Assembly (NCBI GenBank): GCA_024690505.1 | Contig: JAILPA010000037.1 | Span: forward strand, 1 to 35,295 | DNA length: 35,295 nucleotides | DNA from: Prevotella sp. | Lineage (GTDB): Bacteria; Bacteroidota; Bacteroidia; Bacteroidales; Bacteroidaceae | Reading direction: 5' to 3' | Shown here: positions 8,260-17,126 of the stretch, in pieces | How the letters are laid out: the number at the start of each line of letters is the position of its first letter | Position numbering within the stretch: position 1 is the stretch's first letter | Notes under the pieces: model-generated | Databases searched by the model: none | What the model was told of the DNA's origin: nothing | Seen by the model: the letters and a program-made list of their open reading frames with translations, nothing else | Made by a program: the position numbers and the translations under genes

Positions 8260-9882
8260 ATGAAAGAAAGAAAACTATTACTTGGCGACGAGGCCATAGC
8301 CTTGGGCGCCATCCACGCAGGACTGTCGGGCGTCTATGCCTACCCTGGCACGCCTTCGACCGAGATTACTGAGTTTATACAAGGCAACAAACTGGCACAG
8401 GAACGAGGCATCCACAGTCGCTGGAGCACTAACGAGAAGACGGCCATGGAGGCCGCTCTGGGCATGTCGTTCATGGGCAAGCGCTCCTTGGTATGCATGA
8501 AGCACGTGGGAATGAACGTCTGTGCCGACCCCTTCGTCAACAGTGGCATGACAGGCGTCAACGGCGGCGTGGTGGTGCTCGTGGCCGACGACCCGTCGAT
8601 GCACTCATCGCAGGACGAGCAGGACAGCCGCTTCTACGGCAAGTTCGCCATGATTCCCACCTTCGAGCCGTCGAACCAGCAGGAGGCCTACGACATGATG
8701 GCTGTAGCCTTCGACTACAGCGAGCAGCAGAAACTGCCCGTGCTGATGCGCGTCACCACCCGGATGGCCCACAGCCGCGCCGTCGTAGAGTGTGTTGACG
8801 TGCCACGTCAACAAAACGACCTGAACTACGACGCCGAGGCCAAGAACTGGGTGCTGCTGCCTGCAAACGCCCGCAAGCGCAACGACATCGTCACTGCTCA
8901 GCAAGCACAACTTGAGGCCGATGCCGACGGCTCAACCTATAACATTTATGTAGAGGGCCACGACCATAGCCTGGGAATCCTGGCCAGCGGCATCGGATTC
9001 AACTATGTGAACGAATGCTTCCCCGGCGGCAGTCCTTTCCCCATACTGAAAATTTCGCAATACCCGCTGCCGAAGAAACTGGTGCGCCGCCTCATGGACG
9101 AGTGCCAGCAGGTGCTCATCGTAGAGGAAGGTCAGCCTTTCATCGAGGATATCGTCCGTGGCGTGAGCGATGCGAAGAATATCCATGGCAAACTCGACGG
9201 CACGCTACCCCGCACGGGTGAATTGACGCCCGACGCGGTGGGACAGGCCGTCAATGCGGTGGCAAACACTAAGATTTACACCCTGCACTCCGCCTTCGCC
9301 ACCAGCGAAGACGTGGTTCCCCGTCCGCCTGCACTCTGTCAGGGCTGTGGCCATCGCGACGTCTATGCTGCACTGAACGAGGTCTTGAAGGAATACGACA
9401 ATCCCCGTGTCTTCGGCGACATTGGCTGCTACACGCTGGGATTCCTGCCACCTTTCCGTGCCATCCACTCATGTGTGGACATGGGCGCCTCCATCACCAT
9501 GGCCAAGGGTGCTGCCGATGCCGGACAGTGGCCTGCCGTGGCAGTCATCGGCGACTCGACCTTCACCCACAGCGGCATGACCGGACTGCTGGATGCCATC
9601 AACGAGAATGCCGATATCACCGTCATCATCAGCGACAACCTTACAACAGGCATGACCGGCGGTCAGGACTCGGCAGGCACCAACAAGTTCGAGGCCATCT
9701 GCCGCGGTCTGGGACTCAGCGACGAGCACCTGCGCGTGGTAGTGCCCCTGCCTAAGAATATGCCCGAGATTACTCAGGCTATCCGCGACGAGATAAACTA
9801 CCACGGCACCAGCGTCATCATTCCGCGCCGTGAGTGTATGCAAACACTGCAGCGGCACCTGAAGCAGAAGAAAATGAAATAA
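8260..9882 (+). CDS. iorA: Indolepyruvate:ferredoxin oxidoreductase, alpha subunit (short form without C-terminal ferredoxin domain)
   Basis: Thiamine-diphosphate subunit that converts arylpyruvates (indole-, phenyl-, hydroxyphenylpyruvate) and CoA to aryl-acetyl-CoA and CO2, reducing ferredoxin, or runs in reverse. From the ATG at 8260 it is 540 residues. The N-terminal pyrimidine-binding domain starts GDEAIALGAIHAGLSGVYAYPGTPSTEI; the ThDP domain has CQGCGHRDVY (about residue 360), GDIGCYTLG, and the GDST...NLTTGMTGGQ diphosphate/Mg motif (about 430-470). The archaeal-type double 4Fe-4S cluster domain is absent: the chain ends soon after IIPRRECMQ with a Lys-rich tail. An alternative ATG at 8239 lies in a heptamer-repeat spacer and is less likely. 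iorB follows 11 bp later. Confidence 0.9.
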   Translation: MKERKLLLGDEAIALGAIHAGLSGVYAYPGTPSTEITEFIQGNKLAQERGIHSRWSTNEKTAMEAALGMSFMGKRSLVCMKHVGMNVCADPFVNSGMTGVNGGVVVLVADDPSMHSSQDEQDSRFYGKFAMIPTFEPSNQQEAYDMMAVAFDYSEQQKLPVLMRVTTRMAHSRAVVECVDVPRQQNDLNYDAEAKNWVLLPANARKRNDIVTAQQAQLEADADGSTYNIYVEGHDHSLGILASGIGFNYVNECFPGGSPFPILKISQYPLPKKLVRRLMDECQQVLIVEEGQPFIEDIVRGVSDAKNIHGKLDGTLPRTGELTPDAVGQAVNAVANTKIYTLHSAFATSEDVVPRPPALCQGCGHRDVYAALNEVLKEYDNPRVFGDIGCYTLGFLPPFRAIHSCVDMGASITMAKGAADAGQWPAVAVIGDSTFTHSGMTGLLDAINENADITVIISDNLTTGMTGGQDSAGTNKFEAICRGLGLSDEHLRVVVPLPKNMPEITQAIRDEINYHGTSVIIPRRECMQTLQRHLKQKKMK

Positions 9883-9893
9883 AACAGAAGACA

Positions 9894-10463
9894 ATGAAGA
9901 CTGACATTATACTTTGCGGCGTGGGCGGACAAGGCATCCTCTCAATAGCCACCATCATCGGCGAAGCCGCCATGAACGAGAACCTTTACATCAAGCAGGA
10001 CGAGGTACACGGCATGAGCCAGCGTGGCGGTGACGTGCAGAGCAACCTGCGCATCAGCAGCGACCCCATACACAGCGACCTCATTCCGCGGGGTGGGGCC
10101 GACGTCATCATCTCCATGGAACCCATGGAAGCGCTGCGCTATCTGCCCTATCTGAAGAAGGAGGGATGGATCATCACCAGCAGCACACCCTTTGTGAACA
10201 TCCCCAACTACCCAGACATGGAAATCATTAAGGCCGACCTCGCCAAACTGCCCCATGTCATCAGCCTCGACATTGAGCAGATGGCAAAGGACAATGGCGT
10301 GCCTCGTTCGGCAAATGTCATTCTGCTGGGAGCCGCACAGAAGGCCCTGGGACTGGAGTATGAAAAACTGGAAGCGGCCATCAGCCGTGTCTTTGCCCGC
10401 AAGGGTGACGCCATCGTGGAGGCCAACATCAAGGCACTGGCCATAGGACGCGCTGCACAGTAA
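9894..10463 (+). CDS. iorB: Indolepyruvate:ferredoxin oxidoreductase, beta subunit
   Basis: Partner subunit of IorA, 189 residues, belonging to the gamma-domain family of 2-oxoacid:acceptor oxidoreductases. The hallmark VGGQGILSIATIIGEAA follows the first strand (MKTDIILCG), and DEVHGMSQRGGDVQSNLRI is the conserved loop of the family. The start at 9894 is chosen because it begins directly at the beta-strand and sits 11 bp after the iorA stop; a reading from 9834 would overlap iorA by 49 bp and add an unrelated tail. With the preceding nitrilase and iorA it forms a three-gene operon. No phenylacetate-CoA ligase gene, a frequent neighbour in Bacteroidales, is present here. The transcript ends in a convergent gap with phased repeats. 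Confidence 0.93.
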   Translation: MKTDIILCGVGGQGILSIATIIGEAAMNENLYIKQDEVHGMSQRGGDVQSNLRISSDPIHSDLIPRGGADVIISMEPMEALRYLPYLKKEGWIITSSTPFVNIPNYPDMEIIKADLAKLPHVISLDIEQMAKDNGVPRSANVILLGAAQKALGLEYEKLEAAISRVFARKGDAIVEANIKALAIGRAAQ

Positions 10464-10545
10464 TACAGCGTCAGCGGGTTTTACGCAGTGCTTGTGACTT
10501 GTGCATCGGCTATTTTAACTGACAACCTGCTTTCGTACAAAAATT

Positions 10546-10609
10546 GTAACACGGCCTGTTACGGTTCGTGACACGTTGTGTTACGGTTTGAAGCAGCCGT
10601 GTGACGGTT
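10546..10609. repeat. Phased TGTTACGGTT repeats between convergent iorB and cbiJD
   Basis: Three decamers, TGTTACGGTT (10557-10566), TGTTACGGTT (10579-10588) and TGTGACGGTT (10600-10609), start 22 and 21 nt apart, that is two helical turns. GTAACA (10546-10551) pairs with TGTTAC (10557-10562) to form a small hairpin. The array ends at the base before the cbiJD stop codon on the minus strand. Role unknown: terminator or phased protein-binding site. Confidence 0.5.
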
Positions 10610-12535
10610 TTAATTGTTCTTTGTCGACTCAAAGATGCGGCCGTCGTCATCGATGAGCAGGATGGTAAGCTCACCATTGGGCAGTAACGGCTGACAGTGG
10701 TGACGGCAGTGGCCGATGACCACGTCGGCAAAGGCTTGCAACTGCTGTGGCGGTACGCGTTGCCACAGCTCGCGGGCCAGCGTCAGGCCATTCAAGGAGA
10801 TATCGACATGGGCTTCATCCAGCAGATGCTGGATGAAGCCCATGTTCATGGTAGCCCGCCGGCTGTGGGTGTCGAGCTGTCCCTCGGCCAGTTTTACCGC
10901 CTTGCCCAGCATCACGCCCAGCGTCACGCAGCGCACACCCAGCTCGGCAGCTATCGTCAGCGTGGCACCCACGTAGTTGCCATACTCTACAAAGGCCTGA
11001 CGGGGCAGGTCGGGATAGCGCTCCCTGACGAAGCGTTCGCTCTTCGCACCGCTGTTGATGACCACACGCGGTGTACCGCTGGCCGCTGCCACCTGCACAC
11101 AGCGGCGGATGCTGTCGATGAAGGCTGTCTCGCTGAAGGGTTTCACGATGCCACTCACACCGATAATCGAGATGCCCCCCTCTATGCCCAACCGGGGATT
11201 GAAGGTGCGGCGGGCAATCTCCTCACCGGTGGGGACAGAGATGGTGATTTTTAGCGTTTGAGGGGGCAAGGAGAGGGAGGAGCTGACCGCCTCTACGTTG
11301 TGCTGTATCATCTGGCGTGGTACGCGATTGATGGCGGGCTCACCCGGCGGGAAGTCAAAGCCAGGGAGGGTGAAGCGCCCCACACCGTCACCGCCTGCAA
11401 TGACGAGGCGGGGTGAGGGCCGAGGACTACGTAAATCGTGAGCAACGGTTTGCCCGTTGCTGCCGTCGCTGCCGTCGCTGCCGTCGCTGCCGTTGCTGCC
11501 GTTGCTGCCCGTATGTGGCTCGACGGTGGCTCTCACCTCTATGCCATCAGTCACGTCGGGGTCGTCGCCCGCCTCCTTGGTACAGAAAGCAAAGCCGTTG
11601 CCATAACCCACCGCCACACGGATGGTCTCGCCGTTGGGCAGGATGACGGGCACCTCTGCGGGCAGTTCGTGCCCAATGCCCAACGACTGCAACGTGGCGG
11701 CAACGGCGGCGGCAGTGGCGCAGGTGCCTGTGGTGAGCCCGCTTTTCAGGGGGAAGAACTCGGGCAGCAGGCGCTCCACCATGCGGCGCAAACCATGAGG
11801 ACCATTCACCCGATGGAATACGGCTGGGGTGGTGGGGCGCTTAATGGCGTATATCTTCATGCCCAGACGTCTTGCCTCGACCACCTTTTCTACGAATCCG
11901 CCAGTAGTGCCGCTTTCCTTCATCAGCACTGCATCGGCATTCACGAGTTGCCAGTCTTGCAAGTCAGCGGCATCGGCACTGAGAAATAACAGCTGGTCGT
12001 CGGTGGCGCCCTGACTGTGGGCCAGTCGGATGCTGCTCTCACGGTTCAGGATGCGATAGACCACATGGACGCCGCGCTGCTCCAGTTCCTTCAGTCGGGC
12101 AATGCTCTGTACGCCCGTAGTGGCCAGAAGCGTACGGCAATCGATTGTGCTCACGGCCTCGTCAAAGTCCTTGAGCCAGATAATGTCACGGTCGCGGCAA
12201 GGGAAGAGGCGCTCGAAGCGTATGGCAGGGATATGCAGCGTTTCGGCCACACTGGCCACCGTCAGGTGTAGCTCGGCGGCAAAGGGATGAGCCGCATCGA
12301 TGAGCAGACGGATGCCATGTTCGCGACAGAAGGCCGTCATGGCGTCGGCATTCATCGCCCCACTGACTGGGATGCCGCGCGTCATGCTCACATCCTGTTC
12401 GCCAGTCTTCGTGCTATAGTAGTACAATGGCTGAACCGTGCCGTTGGCCGACGGCGCCTCGTCATGTCTGCCGCCTTCCTCAAGCTCGTTCACGGCCAGC
12501 CGGCCCTCAGTGGTTCCTCCGAAAAGCAGAATCAT
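10610..12535 (-). CDS. cbiJD: CbiJ-CbiD fusion: cobalt-precorrin-6A reductase / cobalt-precorrin-5B C1-methyltransferase
   Basis: Two steps of anaerobic cobalamin ring synthesis on one 641-residue chain. Residues 1 to about 265 are CbiJ/CobK-like: MILLFGGTTEGR nucleotide-binding start, LLIDAAHPFA, TTGVQSIARL, and LMKESGTTGGFVEKVVEA. From about 270 CbiD follows: LKSGLTTGTCATAAAVAATL, GDDPDVTDG, IAGGDGVGRFT, GEPAINRVPRQMI, and NMGFIQHLLDEA near the end. CbiD carries a Gly-Ser-Asn/Asp insert encoded by a 9-bp minisatellite just before IAGGDGVGR, a likely surface loop. CbiJ/CbiD fusions are known in Bacteroidales. The gene starts 9 bp after the stop of the hybrid regulator on the same strand, so it may be read through from that transcript although the functions look unrelated. 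The rest of the pathway is not in the window. Confidence 0.93.
   Translation of the reverse strand: MILLFGGTTEGRLAVNELEEGGRHDEAPSANGTVQPLYYYSTKTGEQDVSMTRGIPVSGAMNADAMTAFCREHGIRLLIDAAHPFAAELHLTVASVAETLHIPAIRFERLFPCRDRDIIWLKDFDEAVSTIDCRTLLATTGVQSIARLKELEQRGVHVVYRILNRESSIRLAHSQGATDDQLLFLSADAADLQDWQLVNADAVLMKESGTTGGFVEKVVEARRLGMKIYAIKRPTTPAVFHRVNGPHGLRRMVERLLPEFFPLKSGLTTGTCATAAAVAATLQSLGIGHELPAEVPVILPNGETIRVAVGYGNGFAFCTKEAGDDPDVTDGIEVRATVEPHTGSNGSNGSDGSDGSDGSNGQTVAHDLRSPRPSPRLVIAGGDGVGRFTLPGFDFPPGEPAINRVPRQMIQHNVEAVSSSLSLPPQTLKITISVPTGEEIARRTFNPRLGIEGGISIIGVSGIVKPFSETAFIDSIRRCVQVAAASGTPRVVINSGAKSERFVRERYPDLPRQAFVEYGNYVGATLTIAAELGVRCVTLGVMLGKAVKLAEGQLDTHSRRATMNMGFIQHLLDEAHVDISLNGLTLARELWQRVPPQQLQAFADVVIGHCRHHCQPLLPNGELTILLIDDDGRIFESTKNN
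11456..11509. repeat. In-frame 9-bp minisatellite inside cbiJD (six units)
   Basis: Six uninterrupted 9-bp units on the plus strand, GTTGCTGCC or GTCGCTGCC, in the order T, C, C, C, T, T at the third base. Read on the minus strand they encode Gly-Ser-Asn or Gly-Ser-Asp triplets. Unit number can change without breaking the frame. Confidence 0.9.
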
Positions 12536-12544
12536 AGCAGGCTC

Positions 12545-15500
12545 CTACTCACGCTCGGCATACTCGGTGGGCGTCATTCCGAAGTGTTTGCGGAATACGG
12601 TAGAGAAGTGGGCCAGGTTCGAGAAACCTACGGTGTAGGCCACCTGTGTGACGTTAATCTTCTGCTCCTTGAGCAGACGGGCGGCCTGTTCCAGGCGGAT
12701 GTTGCGTATGAACTCACTGGTGGAAATGCCCGTGAGCTCCTTCATCTTGCGGTGCAGCTGTGCACGGCTAATGCCTACCTCGCGCGTCAGCATGTCCACG
12801 TTGAAGTCGCTGTCGCTGAGATTTTTGTTCACCGCCTTCATAATGCGTTCCATCAGCAGTTCATCGTTGCCTTTCACCTCGGGCAGTTCCACCTTGTCGG
12901 CCTGCTGCTGTGCGCCGCTGTACTTGCCCTTCAGGCGCTGGCGGCTCTGAATCAGGTTGTCGATGACCATGTGGAGCTCCTCCATGTCGAAGGGTTTGGC
13001 CAGGAAGGCGTCGGCGCCGCGTTCCAGTCCCTCAAGGCGGTTGGCCACGTCGGCCTTCGAGGTGAGCATGATGACGGGCACGTGGGCCACGTTGGCATTG
13101 GTCTTGATCATGCGAAGCATGGTGAATCCGTCCATCTCGGGCATCATCACGTCGCTGACCACGACGTCGTATTCGTTCATCAGCAGCTCCTTCAGTCCTT
13201 CCTTGCCGTTGGGGCAGAGGGTGAAGCGGTAGTAGTTGCCCAGTTCAGTGGAAATGTAATTGCCAATCTCGGTATCATCGTCGACCACAAGCACGCGGTG
13301 GCGCATTCCCTGTTGTTTCTTCGGGGTGGCAGACTGAGTGCCGTCGGTGGTCACTACGGCTTGTGGCTCCTGCTTCTCTATCTCTATCTCCTCGGACGAG
13401 AGATGACTGTTGCCCAATGGCAGCAGCACGGTGAAGAGGGCGCCTTGCTGTCCGTCGGTACGGTTTTGGGCGTCGATGATGCCGTGGTGCATGTCGACAA
13501 TCATCTTGCAGAGGTTCAGTCCGATGCCCGTGCCCTCCACGTGGAGCAAGCGCGAGTTGGAGCCTTGATAGAAGCGGTCGAAGATGTGCTTCTGGCTGTC
13601 GGCGTCGAGGCCTATGCCGTTGTCGGTGATCTGCAGCATGAAGGCCGGTGTTATGCTGCGGGGCATGGTGGTCTGCGAGATGGTGATGGCGACGCGCCCT
13701 TCTTCTCCTTCGGCACAATACTTGAATGCGTTAGACAGCAGGTTGGTCACTACCTTATCGAACTGTGTGCGGTCAATCCAGACATTCAGCCGTTCCAGCT
13801 CGCCGTGGTCGAACTGGAAGTCGATGCCACGTTCGCGGGCACTGAATTCGAACATTTTGCAGATGCCTTTGACGAAGGCCACCATCTCTGTCTGCTGGCA
13901 GTGCAGGTGCATCTGTTGCTTGTCAATCTTGCGCACGTCGAGAATCTGGTTCACCAGGTTCAATATGCGTTGGCTGTTGCGGTTGATGGTTTCAAGCGCT
14001 GCGTGCCTCTCTGCTGCGTAGGCTCCTGTCTCGTTTTCCTGTGCTGTCAGGGTCTCGGGTTTGAGCTTTTTCAGTGCGGAGAGTATGATGGTCAGCGGCG
14101 AGCGGATGTCGTGGGTGGTGTTGATGAGGAATTTCATCTTTTCCTCGTTCATGCGCTGATTAGCGCGGCGGCGGTAACTCCATAGCAGGATTCCCAGGAG
14201 TAGCAGTGCTGCCAGGGCATAGAGTATCTTGGCCAGCGTGGTGCGGTACCAGGGCGGTGTCACCTCGAGTGTGATGGTCTTCACGTTGGAGTAGATGCCT
14301 CCCGAGAATGCCCTTACCTCAATGCGGTAGGTGCCTGGTTGCAGGTGGCTCAGTTGTATGCTGTTGTTTCCTTCTGGATTCTGCACCCAAGCTCCTCCTT
14401 CGATGCGATACTCGAAGATGATGTTCTGCGGGCTGTTGTAGTCGAGCAGGGAGAATTCGAGCGTGACCATGTTGTCAATGTACGACACGCGGAAGCGGTC
14501 GGCTTCGCTCACCGGCACGTCTACTACTGGTTTGCCGTCGGAGAGTGTCTTGCTGTCCACCACTTTTCCTGCCAGATAGAATCCTGTGAGTTGGACGTCG
14601 GGCAAGGCGGTGTGTGTGCCTGTAACCTGTGAGGGGTTGAATACCGTCAGTCCGTCGGCCGTGGCGAAGTAGACCTGGTCGGTGTCGGTGTGATGGCCCA
14701 CGCAGCTGATGTATTCTTTCACGGCAAGTCCGTTGCCACTGATGTGTCCAATAAACTTGCGTAGCTTCGTGTCGTACTGCCAGATTCCCATAGACGTGGA
14801 GCACCAGATGTCGCCGTCAATGGCTTCGATGACGTACCCCACCACTTTGTCGGCCAGTATTTCTCCACCCTCAAACGACTTGACGCCCTGCTCGGGGTGA
14901 TGTGGGTCGTAGACGAAGATTCCCCTGTCGGTGCCGATGAGTATGTTGCCGTCCTTTGTTTCGCAGAGCGAGTAGCACATCACGCCGACCAGCAGATGCA
15001 TTGAACCGGCTGTTGCTGCCGAGTGGCTTACTGCGGGCTGAAAGCTGTCGTTGATGGGATCGTAGCACGTCACGCCGTCAGACGTGGCCAGCCAGATGTT
15101 GCCGGCGCGGTCGGGCATCATGCCCATGATCCAGTCGTTGCATAGCCTGCCTCGCGTGGTGTCGGCATCGTGGAAGGTGTGGTTGCGCAGGCTGCCCGTC
15201 TTGGGATTGAAGATGCAGAATCCGCGCGAGAAGGTAGAGATATAGATGTTTCCCCGGTCGTCGCTGGTCATGTCGTTAAACTTGTCGCAGTCGAATGTCA
15301 CGCGCAATTCCGACTGTCCTGTCAGCGGGTCGTAGGAGAAGAGACCGTTGTCGGTTCCTATCCAATAGTTCTTCTGACGGTCGCGGAAGATGAACTCTAC
15401 GGCATCTGGAGCGCTGGGATGAGCCACTATGCGTCCATTCTCGTTGAATCCGTATACTCCCACGCCCTGCACGGTGCACCAGATAGTGCCGTTGTCGCCT

Positions 15501-16549
15501 TCGCAAACAGACGAGATGGTGCTACCCAGTCTGACGCCCTGTGCTGCAAAGCTCCAACTGCGGAACTGCAAGGGTCGTGCAGGCACGAAGAGCAGTCCCT
15601 TGTGCTCCACTGCGAGCCACAGGTTGCCCAAACGGTCGAACATGATGTCGCGTATGCGGGCAGTGACCATGTCGATGCCGTTGGCATCTATCACCAGCCG
15701 CTCCACGTGGCTGCCACCGGAGGGCAGTACGAGCATTCCGTTTCCGCGCGTACCTATTAATAAATTACCATGGGGGTCGGTCTTGACACAACTGATCACC
15801 ATGTCGTGCTGGTGGATGAGATCCTGGTCGATGGCCGTGTCGACCAGACGTCCGTCGGTGGTCAGCGTCATCAGGCCGCGCTGACTGGCCACTACCACCT
15901 GTCCGCTGGGTCGCTCGGCAAAGCCCTTGATGCTGCTATAAACCGAGTGGAGCACCTGCTTCGAGTTGCCTTTCACCAGGAGCACCACATCGTCGAAGCC
16001 ACTCTTCCACACACGTCCCTGTGAGTCGCGGAAAGCTCGGCTCATATACATGTCGTTGTCATCGATGGCAAATTCCTGTGTGGCCTCCAGCTTGCCATTG
16101 TTCAGCACATAGGCACCATAGCCAGCCGTTCCCACGAGCAAGTTGCCGTTGGGCAGCTGGGTCAGGCTGGTGACTCGCGGATAATTGTTGCCGGGGAAAG
16201 GATAGTGCTGGAAGTCGTTGCTGGCAGGGAGATAGCGGTCAAGTCCGCGGCTGGTTCCAACCCATAGATTGCCATCGGAATCAGAGAGTAGCGACACCAC
16301 AGCGTTGTCGCACAGCGAGTTTGGGTCGGCCGTCTGGTGCAAATAGGTTGAGAAGCGATATCCGTCGTAGCGGTTCAGTCCGTAGTCGGTAGCCACCCAC
16401 ACATTGCCATAGCGGTCTTGGCACAATTGCGATATGAGTCCGCTCGAAAAGCGCTCGGCTGGTATAAACTGGCCTGTCTGGGCAAAAATGGTACTAGAAA
16501 GCCCACAGGCGACTATAAGAGACAAAAAGAAAAGTTTCAGACGATTCAT
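12545..16549 (-). CDS. Hybrid two-component system regulator (HTCS) with propeller sensor and AraC output
   Basis: A 1,334-residue one-protein signalling system typical of Bacteroidota polysaccharide-utilisation loci. Order: signal peptide (MNRLKLFFLSLIVACGLSSTIFAQ); about 650 residues of periplasmic two-component propeller repeats (for example DRYGNVWVATDYGLNRYDG and DSDGNLWVGTSRGLDRY); a Y_Y_Y domain (about 685-765); one membrane helix (about 770-792); histidine kinase with His813 in TTHDIRSPL, N-box NLLSNAFKY and G-boxes ITDNGIGL and GTGIGLNL; receiver domain with VVDDD and phospho-acceptor Asp1133 in SDVMMPEMDG; and an AraC helix-turn-helix ending FRKHFGMTPTEYAERE. The start at 16549 follows a promoter whose -7 box would be overlapped by any longer start. 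It diverges from the SusC/SusD/FAS1 operon, its likely target. Every signalling residue checked is present. Confidence 0.96.
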   Translation of the reverse strand: MNRLKLFFLSLIVACGLSSTIFAQTGQFIPAERFSSGLISQLCQDRYGNVWVATDYGLNRYDGYRFSTYLHQTADPNSLCDNAVVSLLSDSDGNLWVGTSRGLDRYLPASNDFQHYPFPGNNYPRVTSLTQLPNGNLLVGTAGYGAYVLNNGKLEATQEFAIDDNDMYMSRAFRDSQGRVWKSGFDDVVLLVKGNSKQVLHSVYSSIKGFAERPSGQVVVASQRGLMTLTTDGRLVDTAIDQDLIHQHDMVISCVKTDPHGNLLIGTRGNGMLVLPSGGSHVERLVIDANGIDMVTARIRDIMFDRLGNLWLAVEHKGLLFVPARPLQFRSWSFAAQGVRLGSTISSVCEGDNGTIWCTVQGVGVYGFNENGRIVAHPSAPDAVEFIFRDRQKNYWIGTDNGLFSYDPLTGQSELRVTFDCDKFNDMTSDDRGNIYISTFSRGFCIFNPKTGSLRNHTFHDADTTRGRLCNDWIMGMMPDRAGNIWLATSDGVTCYDPINDSFQPAVSHSAATAGSMHLLVGVMCYSLCETKDGNILIGTDRGIFVYDPHHPEQGVKSFEGGEILADKVVGYVIEAIDGDIWCSTSMGIWQYDTKLRKFIGHISGNGLAVKEYISCVGHHTDTDQVYFATADGLTVFNPSQVTGTHTALPDVQLTGFYLAGKVVDSKTLSDGKPVVDVPVSEADRFRVSYIDNMVTLEFSLLDYNSPQNIIFEYRIEGGAWVQNPEGNNSIQLSHLQPGTYRIEVRAFSGGIYSNVKTITLEVTPPWYRTTLAKILYALAALLLLGILLWSYRRRANQRMNEEKMKFLINTTHDIRSPLTIILSALKKLKPETLTAQENETGAYAAERHAALETINRNSQRILNLVNQILDVRKIDKQQMHLHCQQTEMVAFVKGICKMFEFSARERGIDFQFDHGELERLNVWIDRTQFDKVVTNLLSNAFKYCAEGEEGRVAITISQTTMPRSITPAFMLQITDNGIGLDADSQKHIFDRFYQGSNSRLLHVEGTGIGLNLCKMIVDMHHGIIDAQNRTDGQQGALFTVLLPLGNSHLSSEEIEIEKQEPQAVVTTDGTQSATPKKQQGMRHRVLVVDDDTEIGNYISTELGNYYRFTLCPNGKEGLKELLMNEYDVVVSDVMMPEMDGFTMLRMIKTNANVAHVPVIMLTSKADVANRLEGLERGADAFLAKPFDMEELHMVIDNLIQSRQRLKGKYSGAQQQADKVELPEVKGNDELLMERIMKAVNKNLSDSDFNVDMLTREVGISRAQLHRKMKELTGISTSEFIRNIRLEQAARLLKEQKINVTQVAYTVGFSNLAHFSTVFRKHFGMTPTEYAERE

Positions 16550-16578
16550 AGCTATGGTAAATCTTTTGGATTCCGTTG

Positions 16579-16608
16579 CAAAGATAATCATTTTCCCGAT
16601 ACCACAAA
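16579..16608 (-). promoter_or_regulatory. Promoter of the HTCS gene
   Basis: On the minus strand TTTG (plus 16605-16608), an 18-nt spacer and TATCTTTG (plus 16579-16586). The ATG at 16549 is 30 nt downstream of the box. Confidence 0.7.
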
Positions 16609-16802
16609 TGTTTTTTCACATATTTTAATCCTTATTTGTCTCATAACTCTGAAACATGCCATGAAACGTAGGCAAAAATGTGCTGAAGAACCATTGATTT
16701 CCGCCTTTGCTCCTAAAAGGTGGCGCAGATTCCGCTTCAGATGCTCGCCAGTTGTCGCTTAAAAGGGGTGGGGGCGGTATTATTAAAAGATGGGAATATC
16801 AA

Positions 16803-16996
16803 ATTGGACAGTCTCATTAGAATGTAAGGAAAATTCTGATTTGCAAAAAAAGCCGTTTAACAGGGTTTTTGGTAAAGCACCGCTTTGAGGGTGGAAAAGG
16901 ACAGCTTTGAGGGTGAAAAAGCGGTACTTTGAGGCCCTCAAAGCGGTGCTTCTCTTTTTTGTAAAATAATCGCTGTAAAGAAAATTCGCCATTCAC
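16803..16996 (+). repeat. Interspersed repeat copy B
   Basis: Aligns over its length with copy C at 34010-34195 and at both ends with copy A at 5953-6064. It has ATTGG (16803-16807), GAATGTAAGGAAAAT (from 16820), a 17-bp perfect inverted repeat (16875-16891 and 16935-16951, AAGCACCGCTTTGAGGG and its complement), CTC plus T6 directly after it, and the 3' box GTAAAGAAAATTC (16975-16987). Additional CTTTGAGG units lie between the arms. Confidence 0.8.
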
Positions 16997-17084
16997 TCCA
17001 GTCATGTAAGGTCAATTATCAGTCCTGGCGTTTGTCGTTGCCAACGGGCAGCGAAGGAGTCAAGGTGGGTTAGGGCGTCAGGAC

Positions 17085-17126
17085 AAAAAAAAGACGGTCG
17101 CCGATATTCTCATACAGGCAGACCGT
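17085..17126 (-). terminator. Intrinsic terminator on the minus strand
   Basis: In minus-strand reading ACGGTC pairs with GACCGT (plus 17121-17126 with 17094-17099), extended inward by GCC/GGC after a one-base bulge, followed by C and T8 (plus 17085-17092). No protein gene ends here, so it must end another kind of transcript. Confidence 0.65.

Noticed and set aside
12287..14185. 632-residue open frame on the plus strand opposite the HTCS gene
   Set aside because: It lies wholly antisense to cbiJD and HTCS codons whose protein families are certain, and its low-complexity His/Val/Leu-rich translation has no domain.
17024..17092. Plus-strand intrinsic terminator at GTCCTG...CAGGAC followed by eight A
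   Set aside because: A plus-strand terminator needs T after the stem, not A; the T8 belongs to the minus-strand hairpin at 17094-17126.
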